Shown: piece after piece, positions 47,703 through 56,413 of the stretch
Layout of the letters: every line of letters begins with the position of its first letter
How positions within the stretch are numbered: position 1 is the first letter of the stretch
Assembly (NCBI RefSeq): GCF_000613245.1
Contig: NZ_HG964937.1
Location: forward strand, 566,488 to 630,487
Reading direction: 5' to 3'
DNA: 64,000 nucleotides
Source of the DNA: Mycobacterium asiaticum DSM 44297
GTDB lineage: Bacteria > Actinomycetota > Actinomycetes > Mycobacteriales > Mycobacteriaceae
Position numbers and translations under genes: made by a program
The notes under the pieces: generated by a model
What the model saw: the letters and a program-made list of their open reading frames with translations, nothing else
Told to the model about the DNA's origin: nothing
Database searches by the model: none

Positions 47703-48688
47703 TGCTGGCGCGCAACGCCGAAGCGCTGTACTGGATCGGGCGCTACGTCGAGCGGGCCGACGACACGGCGCGCATCCTGGACGTCGCGGTCCACCAATTG
47801 CTGGAGGACTCCAGCGTCGATCCCGACCAGGCCTCCCGGCTACTGCTGCAGGTCCTCGGCATTGAGCCCCCCGAGCATCAACTCGATGTGTGGTCGCTGA
47901 CCGATCTGGTGGCGTTCAGCGCCAACAGTGACGGGGGTTCGTCGATCGTAGACGCGATCTCCGCGGCGAGGGAGAACGCGCGGTCGGCGAGGGAAGTCAC
48001 CTCCAGCGAGACGTGGGAGTGCATCAACACCACCTACCACGCCCTACCAGAACGCGAGCGCGCCGCCAAACGTCTTGGGCCGCACGAGTTTCTGTCGTTC
48101 ATAGAAGGTCGCGCTGCAATGTTCGCGGGTCTGGCGGACTCGACGCTGTCCCGCGACGACGGCTATCGCTTCATGGTGCTGGGCCGCGCGATCGAGCGGG
48201 TCGACATGACGGTGCGCCTGCTGTTGTCCCGGGTGGGAGACAGCGCGTCGTCCCCGGCCTGGGTCACTCTGCTGCGTTCCGCCGGTGCGCACGACACGTA
48301 TCTACGGACCTACCGCGGCGTGCTCGATGCCGGCCGGGTCGTCGAATTCATGCTGCTGGACCGGCTTTTCCCGCGATCGGTGTTCTATTCGCTGCGGCTG
48401 GCCGAACACAATCTCGAAGAGTTGCTGCACAACCCGCACAGCCGCATCGGCGCCACCACCGAAGCCCAGCGACTGCTCGGGCAGGCACGCAGTGAGCTGG
48501 AATTCGTTCAGCCCGGAGTGCTGCTCGAGTCGTTGGACAGCAGGTTGGCGAGCTTGCAGAGAACTTGCCGGGATGTCGGAGACGCGTTGGCGTTGCAGTA
48601 CTTTCACGCCGCGCCCTGGGTGGCATGGACGGATGCCCGGCAGCGCGCGGTACTGGCCGACACCGTCGATACTCAAGGAGAATCCTGA
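47702..48688 (+). CDS. alpha-E superfamily protein (DUF403)
   Basis: 328 residues, all-helical, starting MLARNAEALYWIGRYVERAD in the overlap TGATG with the upstream stop. YWIGRYVERADDTAR and a downstream RFMVLGRAIERVDMTVRLL repeat the alpha-E motif with its paired Arg and Asp/Glu. Like H37Rv Rv2410c. Biochemical role unknown; it always accompanies the permuted ATP-grasp enzyme and is thought to be its partner. The stop overlaps the transglutaminase start. Confidence 0.85.
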   Translation: MLARNAEALYWIGRYVERADDTARILDVAVHQLLEDSSVDPDQASRLLLQVLGIEPPEHQLDVWSLTDLVAFSANSDGGSSIVDAISAARENARSAREVTSSETWECINTTYHALPERERAAKRLGPHEFLSFIEGRAAMFAGLADSTLSRDDGYRFMVLGRAIERVDMTVRLLLSRVGDSASSPAWVTLLRSAGAHDTYLRTYRGVLDAGRVVEFMLLDRLFPRSVFYSLRLAEHNLEELLHNPHSRIGATTEAQRLLGQARSELEFVQPGVLLESLDSRLASLQRTCRDVGDALALQYFHAAPWVAWTDARQRAVLADTVDTQGES

Positions 48689-49527
48689 TGTGGCGGATGC
48701 GGGTGGTGCACACCACCGGGTATGCCTACCGGTCGCCGGTGACCGCGTCCTACAACGAGGCTCGGCTGACTCCGCGGTCCAACACACGCCAGAACGTCAT
48801 CCTCAACCGGGTCGAGACCATCCCGGCCACCCGGTCCTACCGCTACATCGACTATTGGGGGACCGCGGTCACGGCATTCGACCTGCACGCGCCGCATACC
48901 GAACTCACCGTGACGTCCTCGTCGGTGGTCGAGACCGAGCGACCGGAACCGCCGGCCGCCAAAACCAGTTGGGAAGAGCTGCAGTCCATCGCCGTCATCG
49001 ACCGCTTCGACGAGGTGCTTCGACCCACCAATTACACCCCGACCAGCAAACGCGTTGCGGCCGTGGGCAAAAGGATAATGAAGAATTACGAACCCGGGGA
49101 AGCCATCGTCCCGGCGGCCCGCTGGGCCCGCAGCGAACTGGACTATCTGCCCGGTACCACCGGGGTGCATTCGTCCGGCCTCGACGCGCTGGAAAAGGGC
49201 AAGGGCGTGTGCCAAGACTTCGCGCATCTGACCCTTATTTTGTTGCGTAGCATGGGGATTCCGGGCCGATACGTGTCCGGCTACCTGCACCCGACCGCCG
49301 ACGCCGAGGTGGGTAAGACCGTCGCGGGCCGCAGTCACGCCTGGATACAGGCGTGGGCCGGCGGCTGGGTCAATTACGACCCCACCAACGACACCGAGAT
49401 CACCGAGCAATACATCAGCGTCGGCGTCGGCCGCGACTATGCCGACGTGTCGCCGTTGAAGGGCATCTACTCCGGGCTGGGCGCCACCGATCTCGATGTG
49501 GACGTGGAAATCACCCGCCTGGCGTAG
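48688..49527 (+). CDS. transglutaminase-like cysteine peptidase-fold protein
   Basis: 279 residues from ATG 48688, the same length as H37Rv Rv2409c. N-terminal beta-sandwich (MRVVHTTGYAYRSPVTASYN), then the transglutaminase core with Cys in KGVCQDFAHL, His in AGRSHAWIQAW and Asp in NYDPTND, the complete catalytic triad. No signal peptide, so it acts in the cytosol. With the ATP-grasp and alpha-E genes it would make or cleave isopeptide or peptide amide bonds in an undefined pathway. Confidence 0.88.
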   Translation: MWRMRVVHTTGYAYRSPVTASYNEARLTPRSNTRQNVILNRVETIPATRSYRYIDYWGTAVTAFDLHAPHTELTVTSSSVVETERPEPPAAKTSWEELQSIAVIDRFDEVLRPTNYTPTSKRVAAVGKRIMKNYEPGEAIVPAARWARSELDYLPGTTGVHSSGLDALEKGKGVCQDFAHLTLILLRSMGIPGRYVSGYLHPTADAEVGKTVAGRSHAWIQAWAGGWVNYDPTNDTEITEQYISVGVGRDYADVSPLKGIYSGLGATDLDVDVEITRLA

Positions 49528-49795
49528 TGCTGCCGCCGCACCAAGTCGGCCCGGGCGCGGGCCAATGCTGCGGCATTTTGGGTAATGCGGCCAGATAAAG
49601 CTCCGATAGCGGTCTGAACTGGGGAAACTTCGTGCAATGCCGTCCCTGGAAAGTTGCTGTGAGAAACCTGGGTGATTTGCGTTTCGGGCTCTTTGCCGCG
49701 GGCAATCCAAGACTTCACGGGGGTCGTCCCCAAGCCCGGCAGGGCGGGGCCTAATTGAACAACTGTGAATCCCAATGACCACGAGGAGTTATCCA
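49528..49795 (+). promoter_or_regulatory. 268-bp intergenic region, possible structured leader
   Basis: Between the transglutaminase stop and a secreted-protein gene. A promoter-like GATAAAGCT lies at about 49603-49611, which would give a leader near 180 nt. A GC-rich hairpin can form from CCCC-AAG-CCC and GGGC-GGGG at about 49729-49751, about 45 nt before the start codon. No known riboswitch class was recognised. No ORF with a ribosome site is seen. Confidence 0.25.
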
Positions 49796-50152
49796 ATGGA
49801 CTTGAAGAGATTTTTCGCTAGCGCAGCCATGGCAGGCGCACTCGGATCCGCCGCCCTCGGCATCGGGGCGGGCATGGCGCAGGGGGACCCCGGACCTAAC
49901 ATCCCCGGCCCCGGCCCCGGCTGTCTAGGCGGGCCGGGCGTCAATTGCAACGGCCCTGGCACGCCGCTGCCTCCGGGGCAACGCGGCTTCCCGCCTCCTG
50001 GCCACTACAACGACCCGATCGGCTACGGTCTGCCGCCCACCTGGATGCCGCCCGGACAGCCCATCGCCTACCCGGTGCAGTTCAATGCGAGTGTGAACGC
50101 GTGGGGTGTCTTCCTGCCGAGCGGTGAGTTCGTCGTTTACGCGGCGACGTAA
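49796..50152 (+). CDS. small secreted Pro/Gly-rich protein
   Basis: 118 residues from ATG 49796, with GAGGAG 7 nt upstream, preferred over ATG 49775. A signal peptide of about 30 residues (KRFFASAAMAGALGSAALGI, cleavage near MAQGD) is followed by a Pro/Gly-rich region (NIPGPGPGCLGGPG) with a Cys pair in PGCLGGPGVNCNG, then an aromatic C-terminus ending FLPSGEFVVYAAT. Probably exported to the cell wall. Similar Pro-rich exported proteins are common in mycobacteria; function unknown. Confidence 0.7.
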   Translation: MDLKRFFASAAMAGALGSAALGIGAGMAQGDPGPNIPGPGPGCLGGPGVNCNGPGTPLPPGQRGFPPPGHYNDPIGYGLPPTWMPPGQPIAYPVQFNASVNAWGVFLPSGEFVVYAAT

Positions 50153-50166
50153 CCAGGCACAACGAG

Positions 50167-50196
50167 ACAGCCGCCGCCAATTCTGGCGGCGGCTGT
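50167..50196. terminator. perfect 13-bp stem-loop terminator between convergent genes
   Basis: ACAGCCGCCGCCA (50167-50179) and TGGCGGCGGCTGT (50184-50196) are exact inverted copies around a 4-nt loop. It sits 15 bp after the secreted-protein stop and 17 bp before the end of the convergent PE gene, so it could terminate both. Only two Ts follow, as in typical mycobacterial L-shaped or I-shaped terminators. Confidence 0.8.
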
Positions 50197-50212
50197 TCGT
50201 CTGTGAGGCCGG

Positions 50213-50563
50213 TCAGGGGCCGCCGAGCAGATCTCGGGCCGCGCCGTTGAGGGCACCCAGCCCGCTTTTCAGTGCGGCTGCGCCCACCGCCTCCGCGTTC
50301 GCATAAGCGTTGCCGCCGGAGGCTACGGCCCGCACGAACTGGTCGTGGAACGTCGCCATCTGCGCGCTGATGTCCTGATATGTCTGAGCGTGTGCGCTGT
50401 AGAGCTGTGCGACCAGCGCCGAGACGGCGTCGGCGGCCGGAGCCGGTATTGCGGTCGTCGGGGCGGCCGCGTTAGCGCTGGATTCGGCGATGGTGGAGCC
50501 GATGCCGGCCAGGTTCCTCGCCGCAGCGGCTATCGCCTCTGGGCCTGCGACGAACCACGACAT
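50213..50563 (-). CDS. PE-family protein, PE domain only
   Basis: 116 residues, beginning MSWFVAGPEAIAAAARNLAG with the Pro-Glu at residues 8-9. Two helices follow, with the YxxxE type VII secretion motif (YANAEA) at about residue 86. The remaining 25 residues are Gly/Ala-rich. H37Rv has PE24 (Rv2408) here at about twice the length, so the C-terminal extension is missing or never present. No PPE partner is adjacent. AGAGGTG precedes the start. Confidence 0.88.
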   Translation of the reverse strand: MSWFVAGPEAIAAAARNLAGIGSTIAESSANAAAPTTAIPAPAADAVSALVAQLYSAHAQTYQDISAQMATFHDQFVRAVASGGNAYANAEAVGAAALKSGLGALNGAARDLLGGP

Positions 50564-50741
50564 CCCGCACCTCTAATCAAGAACGGCAGGAGCGGATCGT
50601 ACCGCGATTTGTGCCCGAAAACTGCGTTTCGTCCGCTTTTGCCTGCCTGCGCCGGTACGAGTCTAACGGCACTGCGGTGCGGTCACCGACACGATCTCCC
50701 GCCCAGCGGGCCCGAGGGTCCCCAGGCGCCCTTCTCAAGGA

Positions 50742-51584
50742 TTACTGCCGCCGCTGTACCTCCACCCGGTGCAGATCGTCGCCCAGTTCGACGCGCCCGC
50801 CGAATTCGGTGGCGGCCAGCGCCCGCCACTGCTTTTCCTGACCGGGGGCGATGGCTGGTACGTAATGGGTCAGGATCAGGGTCGCGACGCCGGCGCGTTC
50901 CGCGGTCGCGGCCGCCTCCTGGACCGAGGAGTGGTAGTCGCAGACGTCCTTGATCCGCTGTTGCGGGGCGTGGCTGAGCACGTCCTTGCGAATCGCCGTG
51001 TGCACCAATGCGTCTGCGCCCGTAGTCAATTCGTCCAGGCTGGGGCATGGCACCGTGTCACCCGCCAGTACCACGGCAGCGCCCTCGGATTCAATCCGGA
51101 ATCCGATCGTCGGGGCCACTGGGCGGTGGTCGGTGGGGCCGACCCGGATCGTCACGCCGCCGCGGTCCCACACCGTGCCCTCGGTGTACTCGCGCACTTC
51201 CACCGGAGGCGGGGCGTTGAGGTCCGCATGGTGGGCGATGCGGTAGCCGATGTCGTGGCCGAACGCCTTGAGCGTCGCTTCGACCACCTCGGCCGTGCCG
51301 GGCGGCCCGATGATCTGTAACGGCTGAGGTACCGGCGTGAAATTGCTCACCCAAGCGGTGATCAGCACGTCACCGAGATCGGCGATGTGGTCGCTGTGCA
51401 GGTGGGTCAGCAGCAGCGCCGACAGATTGGCCGCCCCCACACCAACGGCGGCGGCGCGCTGCAGCACCCCCCGCCCGCAATCCACCAAGAACACTTGGCC
51501 CCCCGCGCGGACCAAGGTCGACGGGCCGGCGCGATTCGGGTCGGGGATCGGGCTTCCGGTTCCGAGCAGGGTGACCTCCATCAT
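50742..51584 (-). CDS. rnz: ribonuclease Z / metallo-beta-lactamase-fold hydrolase
   Basis: 280 residues from ATG 51584 ([20 protein letters not shown]); GTG 51590 in the same frame is an alternative. Zn-binding motif HLHSDH in [16 protein letters not shown], plus a later HTAIRKDVL and LILTHYVP supplying metal-ligand His. RNase Z trims tRNA 3' ends; the length (under 300) and GTGSPIP start resemble H37Rv Rv2407. CCA-less precursors are the usual substrate in bacteria, so its importance here is uncertain. Confidence 0.82.
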   Translation of the reverse strand: MMEVTLLGTGSPIPDPNRAGPSTLVRAGGQVFLVDCGRGVLQRAAAVGVGAANLSALLLTHLHSDHIADLGDVLITAWVSNFTPVPQPLQIIGPPGTAEVVEATLKAFGHDIGYRIAHHADLNAPPPVEVREYTEGTVWDRGGVTIRVGPTDHRPVAPTIGFRIESEGAAVVLAGDTVPCPSLDELTTGADALVHTAIRKDVLSHAPQQRIKDVCDYHSSVQEAAATAERAGVATLILTHYVPAIAPGQEKQWRALAATEFGGRVELGDDLHRVEVQRRQ

Positions 51585-51795
51585 GGCCACATATTTATCA
51601 AGCGCGCTCGTCGCGCATCACCCGTTTGACGCGAACCCGGGTCGATTTCATGACCGTGTCGGCGCCGTCAAGCGAACATGACGGTTTGGCGGCGACGCGG
51701 CCGTGGGTCGGATGTGCGCTTTTGCACCGCCCGACTTAGCCGTAGCCTGGTGTGAAACCGATCACTATGAAGTTCCCCAGGGACGGGAGGCCTAG

Positions 51796-52224
51796 ATGCG
51801 GATCGCGGACGTCTTGCGAAACAAGGGTGCGGCGGTGACGACGATCAACCCCGACGCGACGGTCCGGGAACTGCTGGCGGGTCTGGCCGAACAGAACATC
51901 GGCGCCATGGTGGTGGTAGGCGACGACGGCGTGGTGGGCATCGTGTCCGAGCGCGACGTCGTGCGGCAACTGCACGTCCACGGGGCCAGCGTGCTGTCCC
52001 GCCCGGTCGCCAAGATCATGACCAAAGCCGTGACCACCTGTACGAAGTCCGACACGGTGGACAGCGTCAGCGTGCTGATGACCCAGAACAGGGTGCGGCA
52101 CGTGCCGGTGCTCGACGGCCGCAAGCTGATCGGCATCGTCAGCATCGGTGATGTGGTGAAGACCCGCATGGGCGAACTGGAAGCCGAGCAGCAGCAGCTG
52201 CAGTCCTACATCACGCAGGGATAA
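51796..52224 (+). CDS. tandem CBS-domain protein
   Basis: 142 residues, like H37Rv Rv2406c, with GGGAGG 7 nt before ATG 51796. Two CBS domains: about 7-60 (TINPDATVRELLAGLAEQNI, then GIVSERDVV) and 72-130 (TKSDTVDSVSVLMTQNRVRHV, then GIVSIGDVV). Stand-alone CBS pairs bind adenine nucleotides. A short Glu/Gln-rich C-terminal helix ends in SYITQG. No partner enzyme is fused or adjacent. Confidence 0.9.
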   Translation: MRIADVLRNKGAAVTTINPDATVRELLAGLAEQNIGAMVVVGDDGVVGIVSERDVVRQLHVHGASVLSRPVAKIMTKAVTTCTKSDTVDSVSVLMTQNRVRHVPVLDGRKLIGIVSIGDVVKTRMGELEAEQQQLQSYITQG

Positions 52225-52353
52225 CTAGCGCCAGGCGTACTGCGCGTCCGGGCTTATGCAGCTGCGCGAGCCGAACTTGGCTGCGAAATCCGCAGCGGAA
52301 AACGACAGCCAGGTTCGGCTGGCGGAGAAAGTGCACTAGCGCCAGGCGTATTG
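52225..52353. repeat. 18-bp direct repeats flanking a hairpin, after the MazF-like gene
   Basis: CTAGCGCCAGGCGTACTG at 52225-52242 repeats, with one mismatch, at 52336-52353. The second copy encodes the QYAWR-stop end of the MazF-like protein on minus. Between them, AGCCGAACTTGGCTG (52269-52283) and CAGCCAGGTTCGGCT (52306-52320) form a 15-bp stem with one mismatch around a 22-nt loop. The hairpin lies between convergent genes and can terminate both; the flanking duplication resembles a small insertion with a target-site duplication. Confidence 0.6.
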
Positions 52354-52947
52354 GGCGCGTAGCCGGGCGGCCACCAGGTCGAAGGTCTCCCGATCCAGGA
52401 TCGCGCCCTCGCGGCGGATGCTTTCCTCGGGCACGTCGAGCACCCGGTCCAGCCGCACCCAGCTCTCTCTGCCCTCGTAGTCCCAGTCGCCGGAGCCGAT
52501 CTTGACCCAGTCCCGGTCGTCGTCGCGGCGCTCCTGGCTGGACAACATCAGCCCGAGCAGCACGCTGCGGTCCCGGCCCACCACGAGGACCGGCCGGTCC
52601 TTGCCGCGCGTGGGATCGTCCTCGTAGACCACCCACGTCCACACGATCTCACCGGGATCCGCCCGGCCGTCGAGGTCCGGCGCGTACACCACCTTGCGGG
52701 CTCGCTGTGCGGTGGGAAAGCTGGTCTTGGTCACCGGACGGCCGGCGGTGATCTCGGCGGGAGCGGCCGGCAGCCCCATCGCCATGATGTTGGCGGTGAC
52801 CTTCACGGCTTGCTGGATGGTCCGCAGCGTTTCCTGCGTGTTCTGCAGTCGCTGGACTACTTTCGGAGCCTCGTTGACGAGGTTCTCCGCGAACCGCTGA
52901 AACGTCTTCCACTGTGACTTGCCGGGCGACTTCCTGTCCGGTGCCAT
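52336..52947 (-). CDS. PemK/MazF-family protein
   Basis: 203 residues from ATG 52947, like H37Rv Rv2405. The N-terminal 90 residues are helical and basic (KSQWKTFQRFAENLVNEAP). The C-terminal part has the PemK/MazF barrel: DPGEIVWTWVVYEDDPTRG, KDRPVLVVGRDRSVLLGLML, and a WVRLDRVLDV strand. MazF proteins are usually sequence-specific RNases with a small antitoxin, but no antitoxin gene is adjacent, and the N-terminal extension could take that role or the protein may have another function. It is divergent from lepA. Confidence 0.72.
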   Translation of the reverse strand: MAPDRKSPGKSQWKTFQRFAENLVNEAPKVVQRLQNTQETLRTIQQAVKVTANIMAMGLPAAPAEITAGRPVTKTSFPTAQRARKVVYAPDLDGRADPGEIVWTWVVYEDDPTRGKDRPVLVVGRDRSVLLGLMLSSQERRDDDRDWVKIGSGDWDYEGRESWVRLDRVLDVPEESIRREGAILDRETFDLVAARLRAQYAWR

Positions 52948-52986
52948 GTTTGCAGCATAGACGCGCAGCGAGAGCCGCTCTGAAAC

Positions 52987-52996
52987 CACAATTGTG
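52987..52996. promoter_or_regulatory. palindrome between the MazF-like gene and lepA
   Basis: CACAATTGTG is a perfect 10-bp palindrome, 40 bp upstream of the MazF-like start and about 62 bp upstream of the lepA start. MazF-type loci are often autoregulated by binding to such palindromes. Chance occurrence cannot be excluded. Confidence 0.3.
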
Positions 52997-53058
52997 TTCC
53001 GGCCGTTGAGCACCGATACGCTGGGCTTACTCATCAACCGCCCGACCAGGAGATTCCC

Positions 53059-54900
53059 ATCAGCAGTTTCGCCGACAAAACCTTCACTGCGCCGGCGCAG
53101 ATTCGGAACTTCTGCATCATCGCTCACATCGACCACGGCAAGTCGACGCTGGCCGACCGCATGCTGCAGTTGACCGGGGTGGTCGACGAGCGTTCGATGC
53201 GGGCCCAGTATCTGGACCGAATGGACATCGAGCGGGAACGCGGTATCACCATCAAGGCCCAGAACGTCCGGCTGCCCTGGCAGGTCGACGGGGTGGACCA
53301 TGTTTTGCACCTGATCGACACGCCTGGCCACGTCGACTTCACCTACGAGGTGTCGCGGGCGCTGGAGGCGTGTGAGGGCGCGGTGCTGCTGGTCGACGCC
53401 GCCCAGGGCATCGAGGCCCAGACGCTGGCCAATCTGTATCTGGCACTCGACCGCGACTTGCACATCATCCCGGTGCTCAACAAGATCGACCTGCCTGCTG
53501 CCGACCCGGATCGCTACGCCGGCGAGATCGCCCACATCATCGGCTGCGAGCCGAGTGATGTGCTGCGGGTGTCGGGCAAGACCGGCGAAGGCGTCGCCGA
53601 CCTGCTCGACCACGTGGTGCGCGAGGTGCCGCCACCGCAGGGCGACGCCGACGCCCCCACCCGGGCCATGATCTTCGACTCCGTCTACGACATCTATCGG
53701 GGCGTGGTCACCTACGTGCGTGTGGTCGACGGCAAGATCACTCCACGCGAGCGCATCGCGATGATGTCGACGGGCGCCACCCATGAGCTGCTCGAGGTCG
53801 GCATCGTCTCGCCGGAACCGAAGGCCAGCGACGGCCTGGGCGTCGGCGAGGTGGGCTACCTCATCACCGGTGTGAAGGACGTCCGTCAGTCCAAGGTCGG
53901 CGACACCGTCACGACCGCCCGCAACGGCGCCAAAGAAGCGCTGACCGGCTACCGCGAACCCAAGCCGATGGTCTACTCGGGCCTGTACCCGGTGGACGGA
54001 TCGGACTACCCGAATCTGCGCGACGCCCTGGACAAGTTGCAACTCAACGACGCGGCGCTGACCTACGAGCCGGAGACCTCGGTGGCGCTGGGCTTCGGAT
54101 TCCGTTGCGGCTTCCTGGGTTTGCTGCACATGGAGATCACTCGCGAGCGCTTGGAGCGCGAGTTCGACCTGGACCTGATCTCGACCTCGCCCAACGTCGT
54201 CTACCGCGTAGAAAAAGAGGACAACAGCGAGATCATCGTGACCAATCCGTCGGACTGGCCGGAGGGCAAGATCCGCACGGTTTATGAGCCGATCGTGAAG
54301 ACCACGATTATCGCGCCGAGTGAATTCATCGGCACCATAATGGAATTGAGCCAGTCACGCCGCGGCGAGCTCGGCGGCATGGACTATCTGTCGCCCGAGC
54401 GGGTGGAACTGCGCTACACCATGCCGCTGGGCGAGATCATCTTCGACTTCTTCGACTCGTTGAAGTCGCGCACACGTGGATACGCCAGCCTGGACTACGA
54501 GGAGGCCGGCGAGCAGGAGGCCCAGCTGGTCAAGGTCGACATCCTGTTGCAGGGTGAGGCCGTCGACGCGTTCAGCGCCATCGTGCATAAGGATTCGGCA
54601 TTCGCCTACGGCAACAAGATGACCACCAAGCTCAAGGAGCTGATCCCGCGCCAGCAGTTCGAGGTGCCGGTGCAGGCCGCGATCGGTTCGAAAATCATTG
54701 CCCGGGAAAATATTCGCGCCATCCGCAAGGATGTGTTGTCCAAGTGCTACGGCGGTGACATCACCCGCAAGCGCAAGCTGCTGGAGAAGCAGAAAGAGGG
54801 CAAGAAGCGGATGAAAACCATTGGGCGGGTGGACGTGCCGCAGGAAGCGTTCGTCGCGGCGCTGTCCACCGAAGGTTCGGGGGACAAGGGCAAGAAGTAG
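53059..54900 (+). CDS. lepA: elongation factor 4 (LepA), apparently starting at AUC
   Basis: 613 residues if translation starts at ATC 53059 ([19 protein letters not shown]), which has AGGAG at 53048-53052, 6 nt upstream. The frame is closed by TGA at 52981-52983 and contains no ATG, GTG, TTG or CTG before the G1 motif; the next ATG (53161) lies after AHIDHGKST and would delete the P-loop. GTPase motifs: [21 protein letters not shown] and NKIDLP. EF4-specific C-terminal domain: [16 protein letters not shown] near the end. LepA acts on the ribosome in translation and 30S assembly. The annotated H37Rv protein includes QEIPISSF in the same place, so the ribosome site and ATC look conserved. Confidence 0.9.
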   Translation: MSSFADKTFTAPAQIRNFCIIAHIDHGKSTLADRMLQLTGVVDERSMRAQYLDRMDIERERGITIKAQNVRLPWQVDGVDHVLHLIDTPGHVDFTYEVSRALEACEGAVLLVDAAQGIEAQTLANLYLALDRDLHIIPVLNKIDLPAADPDRYAGEIAHIIGCEPSDVLRVSGKTGEGVADLLDHVVREVPPPQGDADAPTRAMIFDSVYDIYRGVVTYVRVVDGKITPRERIAMMSTGATHELLEVGIVSPEPKASDGLGVGEVGYLITGVKDVRQSKVGDTVTTARNGAKEALTGYREPKPMVYSGLYPVDGSDYPNLRDALDKLQLNDAALTYEPETSVALGFGFRCGFLGLLHMEITRERLEREFDLDLISTSPNVVYRVEKEDNSEIIVTNPSDWPEGKIRTVYEPIVKTTIIAPSEFIGTIMELSQSRRGELGGMDYLSPERVELRYTMPLGEIIFDFFDSLKSRTRGYASLDYEEAGEQEAQLVKVDILLQGEAVDAFSAIVHKDSAFAYGNKMTTKLKELIPRQQFEVPVQAAIGSKIIARENIRAIRKDVLSKCYGGDITRKRKLLEKQKEGKKRMKTIGRVDVPQEAFVAALSTEGSGDKGKK

Positions 54901-54902
54901 CA

Positions 54903-55640
54903 ATGCCTTTCGCGGGGACGGGCCGCTCTCGCATGATCGCGCTGTGCGCCGGGCTCCTGGTCACCGGCTGCGCCACAACCGTGGACGGCACCGCACGGTC
55001 TTCGCCGTCGCCACCGTCGATGGCGCCTGTCGTCCAGATCATGCCCACCGACGAAGAGATCCGGGCCGCGGTGGGCAACGAGCTGCAGCAGAATCCGCCG
55101 CCGCGGGTCGGCGGTATCGAGGTACTACCCGACGGGATTCGTACCAACAAGGATGCCGCACCTATTGAGTGCCTCGGCGCCGCCAGCCCGCGGATGCATA
55201 TCGTGTACGAAAAGGGCCCCGTCCGAGACGTCGCCGTGCAGGATTACTGGAACTACGAGCTCGATGTGGCGGCATCGAAAGCGACGGCAGCGGCCATCAG
55301 GTTGGCGTCGGCCGCCGATGCCGAGCGGCTTTTCGCGACATTCGTCGAGCAGTGGCGGCACTGCGAAGGCACCACGCTCACCATGTTCACCTGGGACTCC
55401 AGCAAGACCCAGCTGTATCACCAGGTGACCGATGTCCAGGTGCGGGGATCGCTGCTCTCGGCCACGATCCTGAGCTGGGACAACCACCACACCCCGCAGT
55501 TCCCGGTCGAGCGTGCCGTCGGCGTCGAGTCCGGTGTCATCGTGGATGTGCAGGTCGCCGTCCGGCCGCACTTGCAAACCGGCAGTAGGGCAACCGATCT
55601 CGCAAGAGCGATGTTGCGCAAAGTGGCTGGCGCGAGTTAA
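54903..55640 (+). CDS. lppR: PknH-like sensor-domain lipoprotein
   Basis: 245 residues, starting 2 nt after the lepA stop. Lipoprotein signal: basic start, hydrophobic core and lipobox LVTGC at about 20-24. The mature part has the extracellular PknH_C-type fold: VQDYWNYELDVAASKATAAA, LFATFVEQWRHCEGTTLTMF, and Cys residues in PIECLGA and RHCEG likely paired. It resembles H37Rv LppR (Rv2403c). Anchored outside the membrane; ligand unknown. Confidence 0.82.
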   Translation: MPFAGTGRSRMIALCAGLLVTGCATTVDGTARSSPSPPSMAPVVQIMPTDEEIRAAVGNELQQNPPPRVGGIEVLPDGIRTNKDAAPIECLGAASPRMHIVYEKGPVRDVAVQDYWNYELDVAASKATAAAIRLASAADAERLFATFVEQWRHCEGTTLTMFTWDSSKTQLYHQVTDVQVRGSLLSATILSWDNHHTPQFPVERAVGVESGVIVDVQVAVRPHLQTGSRATDLARAMLRKVAGAS

Positions 55641-55661
55641 GGCGAAACAGAGAGGCAATCC

Positions 55662-56411
55662 ATGAAATCCCGCTGGCCTGCCACATTGTTGGTGGTGTCG
55701 CTGCTGACGGGCTGCACGCACGCCATCGCCGGCACCGCCCGCCCGGCGGCCGGGTTGAAGCCGAACCCGCTCACCGGCGAGGTGATCAAGGGGGTGCTGG
55801 TCGACGACGTGGTGCTGGCCAACATGCTCGGTCAACCGTTCAAGGGCGATCCCCGCCTGCCGCCGCGGTTCGGTGGTCCGGAAAAACTGCAGGCCGGGCT
55901 CGGCGACATCCAACCGCCCGAATGTGCCGGGGTTTCGACGATGACCATCAGGAGCGCCTACGAATCCGCCGACGTGAAGAACGTCGCTCGTGAAACATGG
56001 TGGAGCGCAGGGGAATCCGGCAAGGTCATCAGCGTCGCCGAGGCCGTGGTGGCGTTGCCCACCGCCGCCGACGCCGCAGCGCTGTTCGCACAGTTCACCC
56101 AGCAGTGGAACGGCTGCAATGGAAAGACCCTGACGATCTCGGGCGGCGCCCTCAATTTCAGCGACGAAATCACCGAGGTACGGGTGGACAACTCGGTGCT
56201 GGCCGCCACCGTCTACGTGCAGGCCGCGGACGCAACCGGCGGGCGTAGGCCCCAAGCCCGGGCCCTCGGACTGCGGGTGAACTGCCTGGTCGAGGTCGAG
56301 GTCGCTTTCTTCAGCGTCCAGAACTCCTCGGACCCGGGGACGGGGGACCCGCACACCAGCGCCGTCACCATCGCCCGTGCGGTGATGGACAAGATCAGCG
56401 TGCGCAGCTGA
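55662..56411 (+). CDS. second PknH-like sensor-domain lipoprotein
   Basis: 249 residues. Lipobox SLLTGC at about 13-18 after a short basic start (MKSRWP). The remainder parallels the preceding lipoprotein: PPECAGVSTMTIRSAYES, ARETWWSAGESGKVISVAEA, LFAQFTQQWNGCNGKTLTI. It is therefore a tandem paralogue in the same transcript, 21 bp downstream. The copies are diverged, so duplication is old. Converges on the GH15 gene with 2 bp between. Confidence 0.82.
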   Translation: MKSRWPATLLVVSLLTGCTHAIAGTARPAAGLKPNPLTGEVIKGVLVDDVVLANMLGQPFKGDPRLPPRFGGPEKLQAGLGDIQPPECAGVSTMTIRSAYESADVKNVARETWWSAGESGKVISVAEAVVALPTAADAAALFAQFTQQWNGCNGKTLTISGGALNFSDEITEVRVDNSVLAATVYVQAADATGGRRPQARALGLRVNCLVEVEVAFFSVQNSSDPGTGDPHTSAVTIARAVMDKISVRS

Positions 56412-56413
56412 CC

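Noticed and set aside
49467..49796. Minus-strand frame of 109 residues opposite the transglutaminase end
   Set aside because: No motif, no ribosome site and it overlaps the leader region of the secreted-protein gene.
53161..54900. lepA starting at ATG 53161
   Set aside because: This start would remove the G1 motif HGKST and destroy GTP binding; the frame upstream is fully LepA-like to residue 1 at ATC 53059.
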